The notes: generated by a model not told the origin, from the letters alone. Positions 22,926 through 35,349 are shown, numbered from the stretch's first letter. The stretch is 64,000 bases of DNA from Phoronis australis (GCA_002633005.1 NMRA01000015.1:258054-322053), one strand, 5' to 3'. Program-made: numbers and translations.

Positions 22926-24365
22926 TACCGTATTTGCCCTATTAAGCATCCATGCCCCATGTGTTTTCAGACTTCACTGAAACAAGCACCCAGCTTATGA
23001 ACGTATACATGCGAAAACTGACTTTTCTACAGTCCTAAAATTCTACAGTAAAGTTTTCACTTCATCAACAAGATTCAGCAGTCCTGACAAATCATTGTGC
23101 ATGGAATTTCTAGACCACCAGCCTCGCTGCTATGTTGGCATTTAGCTGTGACTATACACTTCAAACTTCCGCCGTGCTTCAAGAAGAATGCAACAGTTTT
23201 GCAAATTTCCCAAGGAATGTGTCCCAGTCCCACTACGTTCTGGTCTTTGACAACAGGCGCAGCGTACTTGTCAACGGGTTTGAATCTTTCGCGTCCAGTT
23301 TCCAATTCTTCACAACAGGATTGCAATTTTCTTTGTACATGTGAAAACCATGAATCGAAGACTGGTACTCAAAGCGTGCCAGTCAGCTGACAACTGTTTT
23401 ACAAATAAAAAAACTTGGGAGTTAGAAGCACGTGGCCAAAGAGCGTGCGCTACATTCCAGTCTAAACAAACTTTACGTGACAACAACATGTTTTCTTAGA
23501 TGTTCGTCCAGCTTTTTTGCTGTTGCAGGGTACACTGCGTAGATTTGGGCTTAACCAGCAGTTAATCCTGACTACACAGGAACTTAAAATCTTAGGGACA
23601 CTATCTGGAAAACTTAAGTGAGGGTTTCAGGTAATTTGTTGAGTCGAAACTGTATTTTTATTCAAGTTACCATAGTGACAGTCGCGAGGCATTGACAGAT
23701 CGGTGACTTTTCACCATGGTATTTAAGTACAGATCATTACTTCACATTGACTCTGATAGCAATGCACCCCAGTGTTGTAGAAAGTCTGTCAGTTTGTTTG
23801 CAATGCACCCCAGTGTTATAGAAAGTCTGTCAGTTTGATTGCAATGCACCCCAGTGTTGTAGAAAGTATGTCAGTTTGATAGCAGTCCACACCAGTGTTG
23901 TAGAAAATCTGTCAGTTTGATAGCAATGCACCCCAGTGTTGTAGAAAGTCTGTCAGTTTGATTGCAATGCACCCCAGTGTTGTAGAAAGTACGTATGTCA
24001 GTTTGATAGCAGTCCACCCCAGTGTTGTAGAAAGTCTGTCAGTTTGATAGCAATGCACCCCAGTGTTGTAGAAAGTTTGTCAGGTTGATAGCAAAATACC
24101 ACAGTGTTGTAGAAAGTCTGTCAGGTTGATAGCAATATACCACAGTGTTGCAGAAAGTCTGTCAGGTTGATAGCAATATACCACAGTGTTGCAGAAAGTC
24201 TGTCAGGTTGATAGCAATGCACCACACTGTTGTAGAAAGTGTGACAGGTTACAGATACACCAAAGAGTATAAATTTGATGAACCCTAGCTTCCGATTTCA
24301 CCCGTTTCAAAGACCAGGTTTCAGCCGCCTTAGCTTACAAATTTTTCTAAGCACAGAATACGGTA
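22926..24365. mobile_element. Non-autonomous DNA transposon, copy 1 (TACCGTATTTGCCC ends)
   Basis: Left end TACCGTATTTGCCC and right end GAATACGGTA are inverted. The interior matches the copy at 50221-52667 across several hundred bases (for example AGCTGTGACTATACACTTCA at about 23147 and 50460). A TA at each end could be a 2-bp target duplication. The right half contains the 41-bp array at 23757. Frames in the shared part are not conserved in a way that suggests a live protein. Confidence 0.65.
23757..24250 (+). repeat. 41-bp minisatellite, about 12 copies
   Basis: Unit GCAATGCACCCCAGTGTTGT plus AGAAAGTCTGTCAGTTTGATA. It is embedded in the transposon copy 22926-24365. The other copy has only one unit at the same place (about 52484: GCAATGCACTGCAATTAGGT), so expansion happened after insertion. 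Confidence 0.9.
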
Positions 24366-24900
24366 TATGGCCATGGCATGGCAGTGTGTGCTGACTCACT
24401 CCTTAACACTTTTGTTTCCTTCAGACAGATCTTGTCAGCAATTGGATATGTCTGTAATTTCAGTGAAGATCAAAGTTATGGTGTTCAGAAATGAGAGTCC
24501 GTTGAGAAATTAAGAGAAGTGGTACTTCAGAAAAGAAAAAATCGAAGTGGTTTCAAGTTATACGTATCTTGGTGTCAAGTTCACTCCAAGAATTATTGTG
24601 AACTGCTGCTACTTGGACTTGGCAGCTCAACTTATGAAAGTTGCCATTCCAGGGTAAAAGTACAAAGAAAATTATCAATGTTTCAACCGAGTGTAGTTTT
24701 TGAATATTTTACATGAACAATACCTGCCAATCTCCTAAGTGATCCCTGAGCAGTTGGGCAAATTGAAAGATAGATGTCAAAAAGTCTTAATAATAAAAAA
24801 TAACTGCTAGGTAGCACAGAATACCTCTAATCTGTCCAAAAATATAAAGGTATTCTTGTATCCTCAGTAGAAATCTATGTTCTCAATTTCATGAGCTATG

Positions 24901-26496
24901 TTAAAGGTGAATGCCACCCGATTTCATTAGTCTTTTTTGCCGTCTTAATCGGTCTATTTCCACATCGCCTCGCATTCGGTCGACCTTACCTTGCCAAGAG
25001 GTGTCGTGTTAACCTGCGAGGAAGGTGAGAAACGACGCTAGCGACGTCAGTGGTTCATATGCAGAGTGAATGCCGCTATGTTGCGGTGTATCGTTCCTGC
25101 TTGTCCGAACTAAGCAGCCGCGAGGAAAGCGAGTATATCGTTTTTTTTTTACTTCCTCGAGAGTCCAAAATGCTTAGGAAGTGGCTCATGGTAGTGAAGA
25201 ATGAAATGTACGCTGTAAATGGCAAGCATGACGCCGTGAAACATCTCCGTGTCTGTCAGTGGCCTGCAGACGACGTCGACAGTGCCTCACGCATGCCGGC
25301 TTACCAAATACCTCCATGCGTTCCGTTGTCTGTGCTTGTTCACGGTGCCTCTCTAGTATTTCTTTATCACTGTATTCCTGTTCGAATTGATAGCCTGTAA
25401 AACTTAACGATCCACCTGCGAAGTCGGGATTGATGAGCCGCTCTAGCTCGTCCTAAGTCGGGATTGCAAGTTTTTGCCATGTTGGCGTTTATTACTGAGC
25501 GTTCTGTTTCAAAATGAATTATTCTCACACTAACCAATACTTGTATAAAACTGAAACAAAGTCTGTCTCATTAGATGCAATTTGTAATCCTTTTGGAGTG
25601 TTCGTGAGTGCACGAAATGATTTGAGAAGCCAGCAATGAATAAATCACTGCATTACTGGCTTTAGTTGCAATAAAACTAATTGACGGGATACCGCGAGGC
25701 CGTGTGAGCTCATGCTAACTTAGTGTTTGCTGGCAGAAACTGTTGTGAAAAAACTCGATTTCCACCCCACGACCAGGTGTTAAGGGAATCTTTATTTACA
25801 TTTACATTACTCAAATAATGATTGTCAATGTGCAACTTCTGCCCTGACGGTGCTGTGGCCAAAGCGGAACTCGCGGCCCCCGACGAGTAAGTAGATTTGC
25901 AGTTTCGTGGCTAATTCACCAACATAATCACGTGCACATTACCTTGGCTCACTAGTATAGTATTTTCTTGACTGGAAGTTTAGTTTCCACTGAAGTTTGG
26001 CTGGTTTGTTCGACGGGCCTGATCGGGCTCCGAGCCACTGGCCAGGATAACAAGCGTTTTATGTTTAGAACTCAGAAAATCACAAGTCTAAACAACACAG
26101 ATCTAGGTTCTCCTGTCTGTATCTCACGGAAAATACTTCGAAATTATCTCCGAACACACCCCAAACTCCTGCTACGGACCTTATTGGCCTGCCGAACTGT
26201 GTAGGCTACCGTGTGTCCAAATACCAATAAATCCGTAAGAGCGAAATAAAAAAACACGTTTTTGATGATTTATTGGTGCTAAACGATGATTCCAAGCGAT
26301 AAGCCGACACCAGTAACCCGTGTTGTGAACTGCTGAACAGAATGCGTGTGAAACCGATGACGTAATTGGATAATTTCAACACCTCCGTCTGCCGTCAGGT
26401 GTCAGGTAACGCAACCGCACGTGTTGCTATGGAGTAGAACTACTCGATCTAAATTGATACAAATTAGGTTGTTTTTTGGGTGGCATGCTCCTTTAA
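24901..26496. mobile_element. Kolobok-like DNA transposon remnant, TTAA-flanked
   Basis: TTAA at 24901-24904 and 26493-26496 encloses inverted ends AGGTGAATGCCACCC (left) and AGGAGCATGCCACCC (right, opposite strand). TTAA target sites, 5'-RGG termini and an encoded THAP domain are the recognised marks of the Kolobok superfamily, and all three are seen here. The element is 1.6 kb and no intact transposase remains. piggyBac also uses TTAA but lacks a THAP domain and has different ends. Confidence 0.65.
25070..25290 (+). pseudogene. Decayed THAP-type zinc finger
   Basis: A THAP signature is readable across frames. CCGV in one frame gives the first cysteines. In another frame RSC, then FFLLPRESKMLRKWLMVVKN (the FxxLP...LRxxW segment), then LRVCQWPADDV follow; the last corresponds to VCSxHFxxDDF with the histidine replaced. 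At least one frameshift separates the first cysteine region from the rest. THAP domains bind DNA and occur in P-element and Kolobok transposases. Given the surrounding TTAA-flanked ends, a transposase N-terminus is the likely origin. No restored reading is offered. Confidence 0.45.
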
Positions 26497-26584
26497 GGAT
26501 GCCACAGAGGTAAAACAAAATTATAAATTGCCACTAGGGGACACAACATGAAAGTCAAGGCCATTAATAAAAACACTGCTAAAT

Positions 26585-26725
26585 TACACAAATATCCAAT
26601 AAGGGGCCAAGGAGACACAGCTGCGTATGCTACAAAGATCCAATAAGGGGCCAAGGAGACACAGCTGCGTATGCTACAAAGATCCAATAAGGGGCCAAGG
26701 AGACACAGCTGCGTATGCTACAAAG
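26585..26725 (+). repeat. 44-bp tandem repeat, three copies
   Basis: Unit includes ATCCAATAAGGGGCCAAGGA and GACACAGCTGCGTATGCTAC. It lies inside a fragment of the CTCF-motif repeat family (26500-26860). Confidence 0.9.
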
Positions 26726-26867
26726 AGGCGCCACAGTAGTCACACCTGACTGAAAATAAACTTTAGTCACACTCTTCTCAGCAACAGCACATATGCTAAT
26801 TTTCATAATGACCCTTCAAGCGATTTAACAGATAGAAATGTGCACACCAAAAACAGACATGTAAATA

Positions 26868-28135
26868 ACAAGAGCAACGCGGAACGTTGAAATGCGCCCA
26901 CTGCAAACCGGGTGCTTCTAGGGTTGTTTATGCGTATCATAAAATGGCCACTAGAAGGCGCAAAAACGTCCAATCCATTCGAAAACGTGAACTTTCCATC
27001 ACTTCTTTAATAGAAAGCTATTTGTCAAATTTCATAAAAATCTGCAAAGGAACTTCAGAGAAACGGAAGAAAATGGAAAAAAATGAAACTGCCACTAGGG
27101 GACACAGCGTTCGTTGGATCCACATAAAAGTCGTCGTCGTCTGTTGTTAGCTTCATATAAATAAATTTAATAAAGATCCTGCAATAGGTTTAGGGGATAC
27201 AGCTATGGCGCAAAACAAAACAAAACTATCACTAAGAGGCGCCACAGTAGTCGAAGTCATCGCCAAACGTCCTCTTCACACTGAGAACATATACGCCAAT
27301 CATCCTCAGAATGGTTTGGTTGATAGAGGGTAGACTCAAAAACAGCAAAAATGGTCACTAGGTGGCACAAAATACCTCGATTCCATCCGAAAACAGGAGG
27401 ATAGTGTCATCTCACTAACAGATGCCTACATTCCAAATTTTCAGAAAATCTGTTGAGGACCTTTGAAGATACAGAGGTACATGTGAAAAACTAAAGTTGC
27501 CCCTAGGAGGCACACCGGTTGTCAAATCTGTCCAAAAGTCGTGGTCATCCGTTGTCAACATCATATAAATACACTTACTAAATTTAGTAAAGATCCTACG
27601 AACAGTTTAGGAGATACAGCCATGGGCGCTAAAAAAATCTGCCATTGGGAGGCGCCACAGTAGTCAAAGTCGTCAGAATACCATCATGAGCCGTCCTCAT
27701 CATAGTAAGAACATGCATGCCAATTTTCACAATCATCCTTAGCACTTTGGTTGATAGAGGGGTGGACGCCAAAAAACAGGCTCGAAAACAATGGCCACTA
27801 GGTGGTGCAAATTATGTCAAATCCAACCGAAAACGGGAGGACAGCGTCACTCCCTAATAGATGCCTATACGCCAAATTTTATGAAAATACATTGAGGACC
27901 TTTGAAGATACAGAGGTAAGCATAAAAAACTAAAAATGCCACTAGGGGGCACATTGGTAGTTGGATCTGTCCAAAAGTTCGCTCATGCCATCCCATTCAT
28001 GAAAGGAACACATGTGCAACACTTCATGAACATACGTCAAAGGATTTTGGAGATAGAGCAGCGGACGCCAGATGTCGGACGGATACCGGACGGAGATGAC
28101 GCATAATATGTCCACGTATAAATCACTGGACTCAT
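26868..28135 (+). repeat. CTCF-motif repeat, second near full-length copy
   Basis: Starts AGAGCAACGCGGAACGTTGA and ends in the CGGA-rich stretch and ACGTATAAATCACTGG. One perfect core match at 27939-27952 (CCACTAGGGGGCAC); near matches at about 26524 (fragment upstream), 26945, 27088, 27352 and 27786. It is more decayed than the copy at 14690. Confidence 0.75.
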
Positions 28136-31100
28136 AATAAAAATGGGGAAGGCGTCCTAGAAACCTATCTGCCAAATTTCATGAATATCCATCAAGAAAC
28201 TCCGACGATCCAAAGACAAACATAAAATACTAAAACTGCCACTAAAGCGCACAGCCATAGACGGATCTGACTCACAATCATCACCTGTCATCAGCTCCAT
28301 AGGAACACATCTGCCAACTTTCACCAAGATCCTTCATGGACACCTAGGCAGCGGTAATGAAAATTGCCAAAATTCCAGGTCGCATTTTCAAAATCCAGCT
28401 TGCATTAATTCCAATTAATTCCAGGTTTCAAATATTTCGTACCATTTTTACATGCCGAAATTGATTTTTAGGTCATCCAGAAAATGTTTGTGCCCATACT
28501 GCAGGTGCTAACTACACCCAAATTTCAGGTTAAAAAAATTGAATTCTTACATGCATGTATAGCGGTACCGTTCTCCACTGCCATTGAAATTCGCTGAAAG
28601 CGCATGTTACGATGCAAACCAAAACTATGTTACCTGAGATCCCGTAAGGGTTTCGTAGGTATATAGGTCTATGGTACATCCCTTCGCGGTTTCGCGTTGG
28701 CATAATCTGTCGCAAGGCTAGTTGCCGACATGATAGCTGAATCAGTAATATGCAACGTGAAAAGGAAGAAAATACTTGTTGAAAAATTACCTGCGACTTT
28801 TCTAGCACTGTCCTAAATGACTGTCATCAAAGTCATTAAAGATGCAAACTCCCTTCATTTGTTCAACATGCTGTCGGAAAAAGCTGGTAAACGTAGCCAC
28901 AGCCAAATAACGTATTGATGCGCGGGAACAATTCAGTGCAAATTTCACACCAAAAATTTGTGTAACTTGTGCTCTTCACATGTTCAATAATGAAAAGGCC
29001 CGAAATAATTCCGACTCCGTGCGGGTTTCCATTATTGAATGATTCGAGTTTGCCTTAGTACGGAATACATTGGGTGTCCAAATGCTGAACGAGGCGCACA
29101 GTATTTAAGTAGACATTACTATACAAGTTGCCACATGCATTCAATCTGGCTCACAGTGCTCACATTTCTGTTCTGCTGAAAGAATGTGGATGGTGCACCT
29201 GCAACCAACAACATCTTGAGTGGCAATATCAAGTAACAGAAGATGACGGGCAAGTTGTCTTGGCACTGTCACTTCTAACTTTGTGCACACCTTCACATTC
29301 ATGGTTATAACGGTATCTTGATTCGTTCCAGTCCCCTGCAGTAGTTGCAGACAGCATCACAGTAATTCACACTTGCAGTTAACCACAGGAAGTGAGAGAT
29401 GGGCAGGTTTTTTATATTACAAAATTAGGAATTCTAGTTATTCACTTAATAACAACCTGACAATTCTTCAGTAAATTCATACAAAGATGATTTGTAAAAA
29501 TTGGCATTTTACTATTTTCTAAAGGCTGACTACTTGGTTACGTATAACATATTTCATAATAACAGCCATCAGTCATCGTCATCTTCGTCACCATCACAAT
29601 CACCATCATGATCATTACCATCAAAGTCATCATCCACATTCACAAACCTCTTAATAACTTATCGTTGTCATCTTTCCTCCTTTTTATTCAATGACACCTG
29701 TCATTTTAATTCTTATTGATATCGAGATGTCACTTGTTCTCTGCGTGAGTTTTACACTCAAGGCACTAATGAAGTCAGAATGACAGATTAAAACTTTCAC
29801 TAATTTGATCCTTCACCAGGCAAAGATTGAAAGACATGCTATCATATTTCATCATTCACGATATTCTTAATAAAGCTAAAACCTTGATCGATCAAAAACT
29901 CTTACCTAACAAGGAAAATTATGCTATGCAAGGCTGAAGTAATAAAACTGAATCCACAGAGAATAGATTAATTTGCCACAGAACCAACAAATGTAGTGAA
30001 AACTACTCTAGGCAAGATTGATAGTTTTGCCAACGTAAAATATAGAATGTGTTGGATTTTAAACAGGATGTGAAGAATGACACTAATTATTTTCATACAC
30101 TTGTAAATGGTAGGAGAACAATTTTCAGTTAGCCTCGAAGTCACTACTCAATATTTGTTTGAGAGTACAAATGAACTGAGTCTTTTGGTGTCCTCTTTGA
30201 TATCGCTGTCTAGTCGTAACGGTAAGCGAAGTTCAGGTGAAGGTTCAGTACACTGAAGTTCACCTAATGGGAAAGTGTTTTTAGAAAACAACAAGCCATT
30301 TGTGCTCATGTTTACATTTCACGGGCATTTCATTGTTGACCTAAAAAAATTGGGCAAGGGTTAGCCCCAATCCCCGTGTTACGGCAGAAGTACACTGGCC
30401 ACATGGGCATTTCATCAATGTTCACCCAGTAAAAACATGGGCAGGGATTCCCGGGAATCTGATTTCAAAATTTTTTGGTACATCTGAAAACTTATTATTG
30501 AAACCACTACAAACACACTTCCAGTTTACGAAAAAAAGTGTTGTCTTTACCAATGGAAGGTAAGATAACCAAGGATTAACAAAACGGATGATTCTTAGTT
30601 AATTTATATTTTAAGAATTCATAAAAAGTGTCTCCAAGGAGACGTAGTCATGAAGTTTAAAAGGTTGACTTTTTAATTGTATTGTATCAGTTGAAGTAAG
30701 AAATCCAGCTTCAGGCAAACACAACACATGCTTTGTATGACTGCTTTATACCAGTAGACATCACGTGCCCTTTACGACCAGGGCTGACTGAGAGCTATAT
30801 GCCTCGAATGCAAATGAGCACGGCTCATAGCTCAGTACATTGCTTACATCTGCCAAAAATGAACCTAGAAAATTTTGCCTCACAAGGTGATAAGCTGAAC
30901 ATCTCACTTGTCGGATTTCTTTCACCTGGCAACTGTAAATCCTTATAACATGCGGGTGAGGTAAGAACTTAGTTGATTACTACTAATACCCCATGAAAAT
31001 GTATTATTGCATCACCTGACAACAAATCTCTCTTGCAAGCTCATTGTTACTGTGTGTTGCCCATTACTGTGTGTTGCCCTGTTTACTATGAACTTAGTTC

Positions 31101-31688
31101 AGAGGTCAGTGAGCATTTCACCTCGCTGTGTGCAGGTAACAATGACATGAGGTAAAAGTCACTTGAGACAGACAGCTCAGCTCGAAAATATCTGTCCACA
31201 CTGGATCTTATGGCAACCAATGATGTGTATAGTCCAAGACCCAACACAAAATGGTACAGACATTCCAACAGAGTCAGAAGCAAAATGAATGTCACAAAAG
31301 TTAACCAAACAATTTCTAAAACATCCACACAGCGCTAATTAGGCCAAGACAAAATAATCAACTCCAGACAGGAATAAATCTAGTTACCGTTAAAAAATCT
31401 TCCCCTTTGAAGAAATCAACTCAATTCAACCATGGTTTTATCAGATATATTTATGAACGCTAACTCGGCGTATTAAATGATGGCTGGCGCTGCATGGGAC
31501 TAGGTAATACAGAGTTTACACATGAGAGAATGTCAGCAGGTCACTGCTGGACCACATGACTCCTAGAAGTCATGTTTTCATCAGTGGCTTATTTATGTCC
31601 TTGAGACAACAACACAATGTAAGTCCGGTATTAGCTTTGTCCGACTGTACACACAGTCTGATAATTTACATGAAGTTTCAAAAGTTAC

Positions 31689-31911
31689 CTATGGTGGCGT
31701 TGTCATACACCCGCAGGTCGTATGATCCCTGATATCCGACCCTGTAGTTTGTCCGGGAGCCGGAATCCCACTGTACAACTACCGTCTTGTCCGGCGATGT
31801 GGTGCTGCCCGTCCGACCCACTTCAACTACTGACCCAACATGACCTTCACCGTCATCCTGCCCATTCCACTTCCAGTCAGGCCCGCGTACAACACGCAAA
31901 CCCACCTCCAT
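31689..31911 (-). CDS. mib2: MIB2 coding exon 1 (first MIB/HERC2 domain)
   Basis: Mind bomb 2 is a cytoplasmic RING E3 ubiquitin ligase that ubiquitinates Notch ligands and promotes their endocytosis. This exon gives [20 protein letters not shown] and [20 protein letters not shown] then [11 protein letters not shown], a complete first MIB/HERC2 domain ending in the YDNAxIG junction with the ZZ finger. The ATG at 31911 is chosen because VGxRVVRG lies within about ten residues of the start in the family; the frame stays open upstream to a possible acceptor (CCCATCAG at about 31921), so a short upstream coding exon cannot be excluded. The donor is GTAACT. All seven visible exons join in frame (1234 bases, 411 codons plus one base). 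Confidence 0.93.
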
Positions 31912-31920
31912 CGAACACAA

Positions 31921-32344
31921 CTGATGGGCTTAGATCTAGGTGGTGTGCCTATGTCCTTTCAAATGCATAAAGTCCTGGTTCTGGAATAATAAACAGACAC
32001 TTACAGTTCATGCTGCAATAGACCAGGGACTCGTTTTACCAAGTCATATGCCTGGTCTCAGCTAACATGTTCGAAGGTACGTGATTTCAAACACAATTCT
32101 GTTTCTCATAGAAACAAAACACTGCAACTACTGTAAATCCAACCTAAGCCAAATTCACACTGAAAGGCCAACTTCTTCATAGACTGAGCACAGCAGAGTC
32201 AGTAAAACTGTCTTATGTAGGTGTGACTAGGCGTATGACCTATGTATTAAAACTGGACCCTGCAACTCTAATGAAAGCAAACTGTCACATTATTCTGGCC
32301 TGTGAACTGTATCGGCAATTTATTTAACATTACACCTTCAAGAG
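31921..32344. other. Region 5' of MIB2 exon 1
   Basis: Promoter or 5' UTR exon expected on the minus strand, but no clear core-promoter motif is seen. Confidence 0.35.
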
Positions 32345-32440
32345 ATGGGTTAAGTTGTCACACCTGTGTCAAGTTGTCACAACCGTGTCAAGTTGTCACA
32401 CCTGTGTCAAGTTGTCACACCTGTGTCAACTTGCACTAGT
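32345..32440 (+). repeat. 19-bp tandem repeat, about 4 copies
   Basis: Unit AAGTTGTCACACCTGTGTC, with one copy reading ACAACCGTGTC. Confidence 0.9.
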
Positions 32441-32804
32441 TTAAGGTGATCGTATAGACACAGACTTGTCTTGAAGATAAAATTTCGAGTTTGAGAAAGC
32501 AACCCCCATTTCAAAGACTGACAAGAAATTTGACCTCAATTTTAATGATTTAGGTTACTAAAATTAATGTCCCACTTTTATGTGTAATTTGCTTCTTCTC
32601 ATAGCTCATTTTATCACTTATCCAAGAATTTCATTCATTTTTTGCAAGAACTGGAGTATCTTGTGTTTGATCTTGACATTATGTGCTGCACACTTGGATG
32701 AGGCACAAGGAACACTTGACTTTTGATGGAGATTTACAATGACTGCACATTCATAACAGGAAATCACTTAACGGTACCTGCCGGATTTCGCAGTAGGCTT
32801 ACTG

Positions 32805-32910
32805 TCGTAATAGCCGAGAGTACCCGACCTCGGGAATCGAACCAGCGACCCCGATTAAACCAGCAAGGGTGCTAACCATTCAGCTAATAGGCAATTGCCC
32901 GTTAGCGAGT
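32805..32910 (-). mobile_element. tRNA-derived SINE-like copy 1
   Basis: On the minus strand a tRNA-like core is readable: an A-box region TAGCTGAATGGTTAGCACCC, then GGTCGCTGGTTCGATTCCCG with the pol III B box GGTTCGATTCC, then GAGGTCGGGTA. The same core recurs at 35655-35760 with similar flanks on both sides (TGGCTAACA and AGATTCACTGGAAG/TGATTCACCGGAAG). It is not a clean tRNA gene (insertion after CAATTGCCCG, no convincing acceptor stem), so a SINE is preferred. Confidence 0.65.
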
Positions 32911-33310
32911 GGCTAACAGAGGCTCATATAAGATTCACTGGAAGCACGTCTCAAAACATTCCCCCACTTTCTTATGATCAAGCGTGCCACCTGGAAGGTG
33001 AACACAAGACTCTACTCCTGGAACATTACAGGATTTTACTCCTGGACTACGTCACAAGATTTTATTCTTGGATTTTTACCTCACCAGGATAGCCGCCTGA
33101 CAGATGAACCCCAAGATTGTCTTGCATTCGGGCAAATCACAATCAAGGTCCATATTCGGTGGCCACTTTTGGTGAAAAATGAAGGTTGTCAAATAACTGC
33201 AAAAGCTTGGTTATTTTAAAGTACCATCATTCGAGGTTTGTAATTTACAATATTTTTGCACAAGAACCACCAAATAAAATTTTATGGCCTGATGCATCAC
33301 AGTTGTACAA

Positions 33311-34910
33311 AAGGGTACGTACACTACAACTTGTGGTCACAGCCAACTTCTACCATGCAAAAATTCATAAGGTAGCTGTTAATTTAACAAGGTCTTGATC
33401 AAACTGAAGAAGTATCACATACTAAATTAAAAAAAGTTATTACTGTGTTGATCAAGTTGTTCTAGATGATGATACATAGCATATCTTAACATAGTATAAT
33501 GAGAACTTCCTCTCTTGCAATATGATTCTTACAAAAAGAAAATGACAAGTAACTACTTTTTAAAAAAATTTATTGGTGCTATTTGCTTAGTTTTCAATAC
33601 ATTCACCAGTTGGTTAAAATAGTTAAAGCAATGCTAGGCCCAGTGTTCCACTTGTAAACAGTAAAAAATGGTACTGCTTGGGGGGGGTACGTACACTACA
33701 CACAGTCAATCACCTTCAAATTTTGACTAAGTTACAAATGTATGGAATGGTCTCGAGTTTTGTGCAGCTTCTACTTGTTGGTTTGTTGCAAGTTGTCTTG
33801 AGAGATAGAGAACCTGCCTCTGCAACATCAGTTATCACATGACGTGTCTAAATTTAGGATGTTAAGTACTAGCCAAGTCCTGTGTGGCATTTTATTTCCC
33901 AAAAATTTAATAATGTCCATTGTTTTTTTGTCAGACTGGATTCATTTTGGAAATATCAGTATTGTTCATGACAGCAGTATGTAAACATACTTGTGGGCAA
34001 TACTTTATAGCATAGAGGTTGAAGGTATGTACACTACACAGGGGTACGTACACTACATTTCAATGATTTGTGAGGTTTATAAAAAATACTTAGAATCTAC
34101 TGAGAGTTAGTTCATTTACCAAATCTATTCAAAGAGAACAAATAAAAAGTACAGGATACATGTGTGTCAGTCATTCTTTGAAAACAGGCACATGTTAAAA
34201 TATAAGGGTACGTACACTACACAAATGCTAGTATTTCACTCAAAACAAATAATTTGTAATCAACACCCTTTTAACCTAGCATTTTTAATGGAGGAAACTG
34301 TCTGTGACAAAAAATGTTGCTTACTTACCATGTAATATTTTTGTTTCGTGGCATTTGTTCACATCGGGGTACGTACACTACACAGGGGTACGTACACTAC
34401 ATTTCAATGACATGTCAGGTTTGTAACTAAATACTAAAAATCTACTGAGAGTTAGTTGATTTACTAAATCAATTCAAAGAGAAAAAATAAAAAGCACAGC
34501 ATTCATGTGCACATCTGCCATTCTTTGAAAATAGGCACAAATTAAAATATAGGGGTACGTACACTACGCAAATGCTAATATTTCACTCAAAACAAATGTA
34601 ATTGTAATAAATACCCTTTTAACCTAACATTTTTGAGGAAGGAAACTGTCTATGACCAGTGATGCTCACTTACCAAGTGATATTTGAATTTCATGGCATT
34701 TGTAAACATGGGGGTACGTACAATACAAGGGGGGGGGGTATGTACACTACATCACTGTTTCTACATCACATGGTAACATAATGTTGTATGGCCATTTATT
34801 TTTCTTTGACGATAATAAGCACCAGGTTGTTATTTAAAAGGCAATAATTTCATTTGCAATGACCATTTGTGTTACTGAATTCCACATGGGGGTACGTACA
34901 CTACATTTTG
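33311..34910 (+). repeat. Array of 11 conserved GGGGTACGTACACTAC motifs
   Basis: The 17-base motif GGGGTACGTACACTACA, or a close variant, occurs near 33313, 33684, 34024, 34041, 34205, 34376, 34385, 34552, 34711, 34730 and 34888, always on the same strand. It contains the palindrome GTACGTAC. In the middle (about 34024-34735) the motifs sit in two 344-bp tandem units; motif copies inside and outside the units are better conserved than the sequence between them. No coding content is seen. Confidence 0.9.
34041..34727 (+). repeat. 344-bp tandem duplication
   Basis: GGGGTACGTACACTACATTT at 34041 recurs at 34385, and the following 340 bases align with scattered substitutions and small indels (for example CTACTGAGAGTTAGTT, TTTCACTCAAAACAAAT). 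A third unit begins at about 34711 but diverges at once. Confidence 0.9.
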
Positions 34911-35349
34911 TTAGTCATTTTGGCCCATTTTCAACATAGCAGAACCCAGTCAATATCCAGACTTTTGGTTTAATAGATATTGAATAATTTGCTGTGTTGC
35001 CTAGGCTAACATATTCTGCAGTTCTTTTTATGACAGAGTTTGAACTTTAGTTTTTAACCTTTTTTCAGTAGGTGAGGGCTAGAAACACAGAATTTACAAA
35101 TTTCGTAACGAGTGTCTGTTTTATGGTGAACCCTACCATTTCTCAATGATTAAGCACAACTTCATCTAAGTGATTCTAAAAGTGACTCAAGTTGTTCCCA
35201 GTCGTATCTAAGCAATTGCTTACTTGATAAAATAAATTTCTTTTCTTTTGTTGACAATTGAAAATTGTAATTTTTAAAATGGCCACTTGTAACGCTAAAA
35301 ATGCATGAAATTCACAGACAAAAACATGTATAAATTTCTCAAACATTGT

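Larger units (their letters stand above)
21031..31688 (-). other. MIB2 intron 1 (10.7 kb)
   Basis: Repeat-rich intron. It holds the 30-bp array (22126), a TA-flanked element with an internal 41-bp array (22926-24365), a Kolobok-like transposon (24901-26496), a 44-bp array and a CTCF-motif repeat (26868-28135). The parts 21031-22120 and 28140-31688 show no supported feature apart from ATC-rich sequence at about 29575-29645. Confidence 0.7.

Noticed and set aside
23097-23390. Frames shared with 50448-50900 considered as a transposon protein
   Set aside because: The two copies are homologous at DNA level but the frames carry different lengths and shifts; no recognised domain.
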